From: Phellopilus nigrolimitatus
Taxonomy: Eukaryota; Basidiomycota; Agaricomycetes; Hymenochaetales; Hymenochaetaceae
DNA length: 11,036 nt
Direction: 5' to 3'
NCBI GenBank assembly: GCA_021029095.1
Contig: JAJOHG010000616.1
Coordinates: 1 to 11,036, forward strand
The translations under genes were made by a program, and so were the position numbers. Positions 1 to 7,303 of this stretch are shown one piece after another. The notes beneath the pieces were generated by a model. It was not told where the DNA came from. It was given only the letters and a program-made list of their open reading frames with translations, and did not search any database. Within the stretch, counting starts at the first letter, position 1, and the number at the start of each line of letters is the position of its first letter.

Positions 1-662
1 CGTGGTCACTAGACAGTACTGGACTGGACTTCGTCATCATGCTCGGAAAATAGATGATCCCCGACGCCGAGGAAGGTCACCGAAGAAAGATGAGCGTTAA
101 TCGGAGATCGGTCATTATGAAGGAGTAAAGTTTGTATGTTGAAGCTCTTTGAAAGTTGGCACCGAAGTTCTGACAAATATATAGCGAAAGATCTTCCTCT
201 CGATCACTGTTTCTAAGGATGGCTTTCAGCGCATCGGCGCTCTTGATATAAATTCAACATAAAACAAAGAACCCATATGTTCTTCTGATTTACTGGCCAG
301 GAAATAGAGAAGCCCCCGCTCGCCTTTATACTTCCGGGTATTGGCATTGACGACATGTACATGCATGTTTATTCTGAACGTTTAACGAAAGTAACAAGCT
401 TCGTTCTGAGTATTCAAAGTTGGTGAAACCCAAGGCTAGCCAATTGCGAAACATTATTTCCCAAGTACATACTTGTAGTGACCGGGCCTGGACGATTGTC
501 TTCGCTCCAACCAAAGTATCGCAATAGTCAAATTTCCCAGTGAGAAGCGGATAGAGTACTCACAGTCTGGAGTGTGAACCTGGTAGTGATAGACACTTGC
601 AGAAACGGTTCCTACGCGCGCTGGAGACTAGATAGGAGTAATGATACTCTTTGATGCACGTA

Positions 663-695
663 CTTAAGATAGCGCAAGAACGCACCCTTAAGATA
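663..695. repeat. Direct repeat of CTTAAGATA
   Basis: The 9-mer CTTAAGATA occurs at 663-671 and again at 687-695, 24 nt apart start to start, each containing the palindrome CTTAAG. It lies in otherwise unassigned DNA. It may be a regulatory site pair or chance; no matching binding protein is known to me. Confidence 0.4.
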
Positions 696-1203
696 TGTAC
701 ACCCAGCTAGGGGTTTCAAGAATGATAGAGGAGCGCCAGCGTTATCGTGGAGATTGGAGATTGAGAAGGTAAGGCTGTGGCTAGCGTGTCCAGGCCTTTG
801 CTAAAGGTAATCCGGCACAAACGAGGGTCATTCCCAGAGCGAGATATATCGCAGCTAAAGTAGGGCCAGATATGCTGTAAGTAGGACTGGCCATAGGCCA
901 TGACTGATCTTTGGGATCTAGAAAGTAATTCGTCCGGTGTCCTTCTAAACTGATTGAAGCATGTCCGTAGCACGTTCTATCGCGTGAAGATGCCCAGAGC
1001 GAGTCCGAGGTATGACGAAATGCCAATGAGACATAGAAAGGTGGCTAAAATGGCTCATGCGAAAGAGCGCTCGTGAGTCGTGCGAGTTCATAGATAGCAC
1101 AAATTGTTTTAGCATGATTGTTTTCATGCAAAAGAGAGCTGAGTTGAAATTCAAGGCAAGCTGAGCCCTTTTGGTCCCGGGAAAGTTCTGAGTCACCGAG
1201 AGC

Positions 1204-1224
1204 GGCCCGTGTTCGTGGCCCGTG
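1204..1224. repeat. Direct repeat of GGCCCGTG in the presumed promoter
   Basis: The octamer GGCCCGTG is present at 1204-1211 and 1217-1224, a 13-nt period, about 115 nt upstream of the regulator start codon. Spaced GC-rich direct repeats are typical of fungal regulatory sites, so this is a candidate element. Function is inferred from position only. Confidence 0.35.
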
Positions 1225-1271
1225 ACGGCGTGAGGCTGTGAGAGCACGCGAGCATTCCCACGCATACCTAA

Positions 1272-1310
1272 ATGAAGCCCTCCTTACGTCGTTTCACCCC
1301 TTGGTCTTGA
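1272..1310 (+). promoter_or_regulatory. Possible upstream ORF in the regulator leader
   Basis: An ATG at 1272 opens a 12-residue frame (MKPSLRRFTPWS) ending in TGA at 1308-1310, 27 nt before the main start at 1338. If the transcript begins upstream of 1272, scanning ribosomes would meet it first. Its start context is weak (T at -3), so leaky scanning is expected. Whether it lies in the mRNA depends on the unmapped transcription start. Confidence 0.35.
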
Positions 1311-1337
1311 CTATAGAACTCCTTCTATCCCGTCGTG

Positions 1338-4300
1338 ATGCTCGACAAGGATCCCTCTTCTCCCATGGCCCAGCCTCCCAAGAAGAAACGTGTACAGGAC
1401 CAACCACTTTCTCCAGATGCAGGTCAAAAGCCAATTCAGTTGCAACGACGGCGCGTCTGGAGAGCTTGCGAGAGCTGTCGGTGCGTGCGCATTCATCCCA
1501 CCGCAGTAACACGAACAAAGATTGACTAAAAAATCATGTTGAAACATTTTCTTTATAGAAAAAAGAAGGTCAAGTGCGATGGCATGGAGCCAGTGTGTTC
1601 ACAATGTTCAGCGACAAATACGGCTTGTACTTGGCTGCAGACGAAGGACCGCGCCGCTCTCAGCCGCCAGTGCGTCCTTGGTGACATGTCTTAATGTTGT
1701 TGTCTTTCTGATTACGCGCAATCTTGCCCTTGTTCCTCTAGCTATGTTCAAGAGCTCGAGGCCCGTCTTATGCATATGGAAGAGGTTTTCAAACAGGTTA
1801 AACCTATCGTGGAAGTGATAGAGAAGTCACCGAACGGAGGCCAGGTCCCTATCCAAGGAATTGTTGATGCATTGCAAAATCAAAATTCCGGGTCTCAGCC
1901 GCCCATTTTACAGGCATCATCACACAAGCGGGCGTCCTCGGAGTTATCGAGCTCGCCTTCGCCCAAGTCGCCGTCCGTGAGATCGAGTGCAAACGACGAC
2001 GATATGTCGGAGTCGTTTGGACAGTTGGCTTTGGATGAACATGGTCATTTACGATGGATAGGCGGCTCGTCGACGATGTCATTGATACAGTCTTTTCGCG
2101 CCCTGACGACGTCTCCGCTCCATCGAATCTCACCAATGGAAGACGATCCTTATTCTCCAGGTCCAAGTGCAAACAAACTTTATTTCCCCGCATCTGTATT
2201 TTTCGGAAGAATACACGCACTTCCAGAAGCAGAAGAGGTCGAATACCCTGACAGGGATCTCGCGGACACAATGGTGTGCATACTTTTGTGACGCTGTTCT
2301 TGCTTTTCTCATTATCTAATACTTTTTAAAAGGTAAACGCATACTTCAGTCGCTTGCATTTCTTACTTCCTGTTATCGACAAACCCTCCTTTATCATTGC
2401 CTATAATCATTTGATGGAGCATAAAGACGAGGTGCTTTTTGTTCGTGCGCAAACACCTTTCATCGCGTTGGTATTCGCGGTATTCGCATGCGCAGCACGT
2501 ATAGTCGATGATCCCAGGCTTCATAATAATGATGAAGGAGGGCTCGGAATGGTCTATTATGAACGGTGAGTGAAGTACAACAGAAAATGCTCTGATTTAT
2601 CCTAAGTATTCATGATCTTTCAGCGCATTAATTCTCCAATACATCAGCCACGCATCCATACAAATCACACATGTGCAATGTTTTGTTCTTCTTTCGTCAT
2701 TCCTCTGTGCCGTGAACTGCCTCCCGCAGGCCTGGTTGCTCGTGGGCCAAGCGGTTCGTATGTCCCAGGATTTGGGCCTGCATGTGAGTTTACATATTTC
2801 TTACACCGTACATCATTCGGCTCACATAGTTAATATCAATTTTAGCGATATTCTCGGCATATATCCATCAAACCCATCGAGAAGCAGGTCCGCCGGAAAG
2901 TTTTCTGGTGCGTTTATTCGCTAGATCGAATGCTGGCGATGGCACTCGGTCGGCCAATAGGGATAGAGGACACGGACTGCGATGCAGACTATCCCGTAGA
3001 ATTTGATGACGACGAACTTCCTGAGTTCTTCTCTGGCGCGCCGATGCAAAGATCACAGCCCTCGCTGATGGTTGGCTTCATTGCCCTTGTCGATTTATAC
3101 AAGATCGCTGGACGGGTTTGCCGCCAAATCTATGGTATCGATAGATTTAGGGATCATTTGGAGCCGGAGAAAGTGCAGGAGCTAGTGGAACAGGCGACGC
3201 AGCTTGACGCCGAGCTCGTAGAATGGTGCAACCAGCTACCATCGACATTCAAATCGAGTCCGACAAACGAAGCTCAGGTGACGATGGGTGCCGTGCTGTG
3301 CAGTCACTATTATTCCATCCTTACAACCCTACATCGCAACTTCCTGCCAATCACGCAGAGCCATTACACCGGTCTGGCGTCTTCTCTCAAGGCAGTCCAC
3401 ACTGCTCGGTCGTGCATCCGGCTGGCGCCGTCAGTCAAGAATGTCGTCCCGTCCTCGCACCACCTTGCGTTCTTCATCCAGCACCTTTTCAGTTCAGCTG
3501 TGATTATCCTCTTGTATGCGATGCATATTTCTGACAAGGAGGCGGCGCGTGCGGCGATGATCGAGGCAGAAAGCTGTATGGGCGTCGTATCCGCTTGGGA
3601 TGGTGTCTGGCCAGGCGCACGCAAATGCAGAGAACTGTTGTCCGAATTGGCGAGCACAGCATGGGATGCCATACGCAGGGGCACGCCGTCAGCGATGAAC
3701 AGCCCGCAAGGCTCATCTCCGTTCAATAGTGCCGTCTCTCCGTCTTCGCCGACGCGAACACATCTGCAGCGTTCATTGTCCGGTAGGATGATTAAGCCCA
3801 AACCCGCGAGGGGCAAGTCCCGGGATTCTCGCGAGAGGGATAGGAGGCGGTCGGTCTCTGTTCAAAGATCTCGTTCTTCGGCTCCTGGTCCATCTGGTTT
3901 AGGTGAGCTTAGCAAATTTCGCTCTTAGGCTGTTAGCTAATCATAGTGTTTAGCTCGCAGGGCAATTTCTCAGAAACGTCCGCACGACGAAATGGAGCAG
4001 CCTGAGGCTTCTGGCTCAGCATCACCAGCTGGCCGGGCTTTCCACCAATCGTTATCTTCGGGTCTCAATTTGAATCGGCAGGAATCGCCGCAGCGGGGCC
4101 TCGTAGAACGAAAAAGCGAGCGTCAGGTTTCTTTCATGCCAACCTCGCCTGTCTTTGGGCCTTCCCTCCCGCCTGCTAACGACCCGGACTCGATGAAACT
4201 TTTGTACAACATACCTGACCCATCCGTAAATTGGAGTGCGGCGGGGCCTAGCTCAAACAACAGGGATATGTTTCGCAACGTATCCCAGGACTCCGATAAC

Positions 4301-4624
4301 TCTAGCGGGTACTCCTACAATGCACTTTCGCAGAATATGATGGACCCTGCCGGTCTCATGGCCTACGGCTCTGCGCTCGAGTCGATGATCGGGGGTGTCC
4401 AGCAGCAGCAGCAGACACAGGAGGACTCACCGCCGTCTTCGTCGTTCGCGACGAACGGACTGCCGTTCGCTGGCCTTGACTTCATCCGGAACTACACGCC
4501 TGGGGTGTACGACGACGGACCTGGACAGGATGGACTTTGGCAGGGCTTTGATGGTGGCGAATTCCGATATGACCCAGATCTGCAGTTCTCACTCGGTGAG
4601 TTCTCGATGGATGGCTCCGACTAA
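1338..4624 (+). CDS. Zn2Cys6 fungal transcription factor, 968 aa, 7 exons
   Basis: Exons: 1338-1480, 1559-1669, 1742-2273, 2333-2565, 2624-2783, 2846-3902, 3954-4624; frame is kept at every GT-AG junction. The product is a nuclear DNA-binding regulator. Residues 14-19 (PKKKRV) resemble an SV40-type nuclear signal. The binuclear zinc cluster has Cys44, 47, 54, 61, 64 and 71 in the canonical C-x2-C-x6-C-x6-C-x2-C-x6-C spacing with the basic RKKKVK loop. A short coiled-coil dimerisation segment follows (about 86-112, starting YVQELEARL). The fungal-specific transcription factor domain spans roughly 263-470 and contains the hallmark FWCVYSLDR (413-421) then LGRP. The C-terminal third is low complexity: Ser/Pro-rich, an Arg/Ser-rich basic patch (about 706-755), five Gln at 895-899 and an acidic, aromatic tail that could activate transcription. 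The domain arrangement recalls XlnR-type regulators, but target genes cannot be read from sequence. The first ATG was chosen; ATG 1365 is an alternative that keeps the cluster. Confidence 0.93.
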
Positions 4625-5333
4625 CTGTATCTTCCGTGCGGATATTTTCTTTCACTACTTCTCTTTTCGTTTTTTTCTTCCTTTCTTTTTTTTCTTTCTT
4701 TCGGGAAATGAACGGTGATCGGACTGCTCTTCCGCTCGTTTGTCTTCCTATAAATATTCGACATGGACATCAATACTTGCTGACGACTTTATTACCGTGC
4801 AAGCGTACGGAAGCTAACTGCTGTGTAATTTAAACTACTATGTGTATGCCAACTTTTGACTAGTACTATTTCTTGGGTTTGTATGTTTGTTGTAAACACC
4901 ACACTTAGATTCACTTTAGACGATAGACGTTAGACACGCCCTGCTTTCCACTGGTAACCACTACTTTTCCCCGATGATTCTGACTAGCGAAACAAGTGGG
5001 GTCTAAGGTGTTGCTTGAGTCCAAGTCACTGTCGCTATCTTAAACCTGCTGCTACTAGTGGAAAACCGAGAAGTATACCGACTAAGACTTAATGCGAGCT
5101 GACATGGACGCAACTTAAAACCAAAGGGCAACTGGACTAAGTTCCACCCAAAGTTTCATGTGCAATCGGGGTAAATAATACGTGTTAATTACATACAATG
5201 ATACATACGCGTTTTCAAATTCTGGCAGTCGCTCGTAGAGCGCTCAACACGAGTCTAAAAACACAACAAATGGCTACAATGTTATGTATTCAACCTCAAC
5301 CCAATCTCTCATCTGCCTCCTGCCATCGGGTTC
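4625..5333. other. Spacer between regulator and DUF6697-like gene
   Basis: This holds the 3' UTR of the regulator and the promoter/leader of the next gene. No coding frame is convincing. A near-pure pyrimidine tract opens it. Near 4914-4938 there are three tandem-like TAGAC motifs (TTTAGAC, GATAGAC, GTTAGAC). The last 45 nt before 5334 are CT-rich, a common feature near fungal transcription starts. In the frame of the downstream gene a TAA lies at 5256-5258 and no AG acceptor follows before 5334, which supports 5334 as the first usable start. Confidence 0.6.
4644..4702 (+). other. Pyrimidine-rich tract in the presumed 3' UTR
   Basis: Starting about 20 nt after the regulator stop codon, some 59 nt are almost entirely T and C, including runs of seven and eight T. 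On the transcript this would be a U-rich 3' UTR element that could bind RNA-binding proteins or assist 3'-end formation. The role is inferred; the composition is seen directly. Confidence 0.5.
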
Positions 5334-7008
5334 ATGAAGCAAGAACCTTCTCTTTCTCTGTCACCGCAGCCTTGCCTGGATGGCGCGGTCTCATCTAAGT
5401 CGCTGTCTGAAACGCCCATGCCTATTACGCCTCGTTCGGTCTCTCCCGTGATCAAACTATCTGCGAGTCCAAAGCGGCCACGCCGTCTGCGCCGGATCGT
5501 CGAGGTGGTGGTGCCGCCCGTACCTCATTGGCTTCGTTCTGCAGATGATACTCGTTCAGCTTCGCTCAGGAAGGAGCAATCGGCATTCATCAAGCCTGTC
5601 CCAGAAGCAATAGGGCCTTTAAAGGATGAAGATGTTACTCTACCTTCAAGAGGGAGCGACAAGGCGGATCCGATAGTTGTTGAACAGGTTGATGAGGCAG
5701 AAGTTGCGGCTCTAATGGCTAAGATAAAAAATGTAAGGCATTCACTTGCATGTCTTGAATTTCATTAACTAATATCATTTATATAGATCAAAGTGAAGAA
5801 AGAAAAGGGCAAAAAGGAACTACCCTGCCTTCCCGATGACACTGTATATGCCATCATCAAGCAAATGGGACTCCTCCAGTGTGCCGTAACCTTAGAAGAT
5901 TTGTCCCTGCTCCATACACCTGTCAACCGCAAGTTCCTCTCGGACGTATACGGTGGCGGACAACAGCAAACATTCCCAGAACCGCGCAAGGAGAAGGTCG
6001 CTGAGCACGGGATTACCGCGTTCATGTGCTTGAATCTCGCTTACAATCCGCTCGCAGCGCAGATGCCCGGCGCCCCCGGATTGTTCTTCGGTTGTACGCG
6101 GATGGAAAACAAAGGATGGAAGGACAAGAGGGACCGGCGAGTGTATAAGTGCATCAATCGCATTGGCGCCAATCAGTGGTTGTATCTGGGCGACTACGAA
6201 TTGGTAAGCGGACGGGAGCTGACATCCGATGAGTGGAGATCACAACCTCGGATTGTACGTTACTGCATGTACCAAACCGAGTTACGAGCCAATTTCTGAC
6301 ATACTAGTAGTGTCGGAGGACGTGGGCGACTGGCCTTGCGACCACAGAATGGGGCCGATTCACGCGGGCGTATATACGCCTGCGACGTAACCTTACGGAT
6401 GATGAACAAGTATCTCCCGAAGCCATTGAAGAGTTGGAGAAGAAGATGAAGACGCAGCCTCGTTTGGAGGATGTTACTGCAGATGAGATCGAGCATGCAT
6501 TTGCTGTTGGACATATGGTATGTTCTAAGTGCCATTCAGGCCATATTTACATGCATGGTGAAGCGTCTTGTACCAGCTTATTTCAGTTTCTGGAATGCAA
6601 TGCGTCTACTACGACGAGAACTTCCAGCGCGAACTCGTTGAGAAGTTTCGCACATGGGTACCACCTTCGCCAAAGAAGAAAGGAGAAGCTGGTGGTAAAC
6701 GCAAGCGGAACTCGAAGGACGAAGGAGGTGCTAGGAGAAAAAAGGCTACGAAGAAACCGAAGTCTGAGAGCGACTTGGAAGAAGTTCGGTCTGCACCAGA
6801 TCTACCGCCTAAGAACGTGAGACCGCGTCGCGGGGTGCCGGAAGTCCCTGAGAATGACGTAGAATTCGATACGGACGATGAAGCGATGGACATTGACGAT
6901 CTGAGTGCAATACGAGATGATGAAGAGGGCGGCGAGGGTGCCCCCTTTAAGGTTTACGCGGCGAGGGGAACGAGGAGCCGTCCAGCCAAGGAAGTCAAAT
7001 ATTTCTAA
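5334..7008 (+). CDS. DUF6697-like protein of unknown function, 501 aa
   Basis: Exons: 5334-5732, 5787-6254, 6311-6517, 6577-7008, all in phase 0 with GT-AG introns of 54-59 nt. The N-terminus (1-133) is Ser/Pro-rich and basic, probably disordered. A conserved-looking globular core spans roughly 140-375, with motifs such as VNRKFLSDVYGG, FMCLNLAYNP, PGAPGLFFGC, QWLYLGDYEL and RRTWATGLATTEWGRF. This pattern matches my memory of the DUF6697 family of Agaricomycetes, so the family label is moderate-confidence recall, not a search. The C-terminal part has several Lys/Arg clusters (KKKGEAGGKRKRN, ARRKKATKKPK), then an acidic stretch (DTDDEAMDIDD). Basic clusters suggest nuclear location; no signal peptide or membrane segment is seen. 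No enzyme motif is recognised and I assign no function. The third junction uses the AG at 6576; the more pyrimidine-preceded AG at 6586 would shift the frame. Confidence 0.85.
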
Positions 7009-7303
7009 TATCGGTGCCTTGCATTCTCTCTTTCTCATTTCCGGTGTTTGATTTTCCTCGCTTTTTCATTGCCGTCTGTAAATTACTAGTCTGATTTGAA
7101 TAGTGCATATTTGCACTAGGTATTTTAATGATATCTGATTCTGAGTCTTGAGACGCTTTCAGCTTCGGCAGGATTTTAGGATTTAGCGGGAGATGCCACG
7201 GGACCGGGTACTCCAGCGCGTGTTAACCGGTGCGCGTGAGCGCGTCTGGCGTTGCCTTGAGTAGCTGTCTTGCTGACGTCCATCGCCCCAAGTACCATTC
7301 GTC
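7009..7303. other. Compact spacer and acyl-CoA dehydrogenase promoter
   Basis: Less than 300 nt must serve as the 3' UTR of the DUF6697-like gene and the promoter of the dehydrogenase. The left part is AT-rich (TTTTTCATT, ATTTTAATGATATC), fitting 3'-end formation. The right part is GC-rich with the GCGCGT cluster. I did not find CCTCGG, the core site of the fungal fatty-acid regulators FarA/FarB, on either strand. Confidence 0.55.
7216..7245. promoter_or_regulatory. Three GCGCGT hexamers upstream of the dehydrogenase
   Basis: GCGCGT occurs at 7216-7221, 7232-7237 and 7240-7245, ending 58 nt before the start codon. The GTTAAC palindrome sits between the first two copies. The hexamer differs by one base from the MluI cell-cycle box ACGCGT bound by MBF-type factors. 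Clustering in a short promoter suggests a cis-element; the bound factor is unknown. Confidence 0.45.

Larger units (their letters stand above)
1..1271. other. Upstream non-coding region, no convincing gene
   Basis: I see no gene I can support here. Open frames are short, interrupted, and lack recognisable motifs on both strands, and no tRNA-like TTCRA box with partner elements was found by eye. The right-hand part probably contains the promoter of the zinc-cluster regulator. A CCAAT box lies in the left half (AGCCAAT near 437), too far away to assign with confidence. Two hydrophobic minus-strand segments (about 784-873 and 980-1054) are treated as a finding, not a gene. Confidence 0.6.

Noticed and set aside
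945..1265. Minus-strand open frame of 106 codons upstream of the regulator
   Set aside because: No family motif and low-complexity His/Ser content; the more hydrophobic alternative frame in the same place argues against it being coding.
1849..2271. Minus-strand open frame of 140 codons
   Set aside because: Antisense shadow of regulator exon 3; composition mirrors the Ser-rich sense strand.
3364..3816. Minus-strand open frame of 150 codons
   Set aside because: Antisense shadow of the large exon 6 of the zinc-cluster regulator; no motif.
4400..4414. CAG repeat as a possible unstable repeat
   Set aside because: Only five CAG codons in a row; a common feature of transcription factor tails.
5198..5398. 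Plus-strand frame overlapping the start of the DUF6697-like gene
   Set aside because: Conflicts with the conserved downstream frame and has no motif; at most it could act as an overlapping uORF from its internal ATG at 5270.
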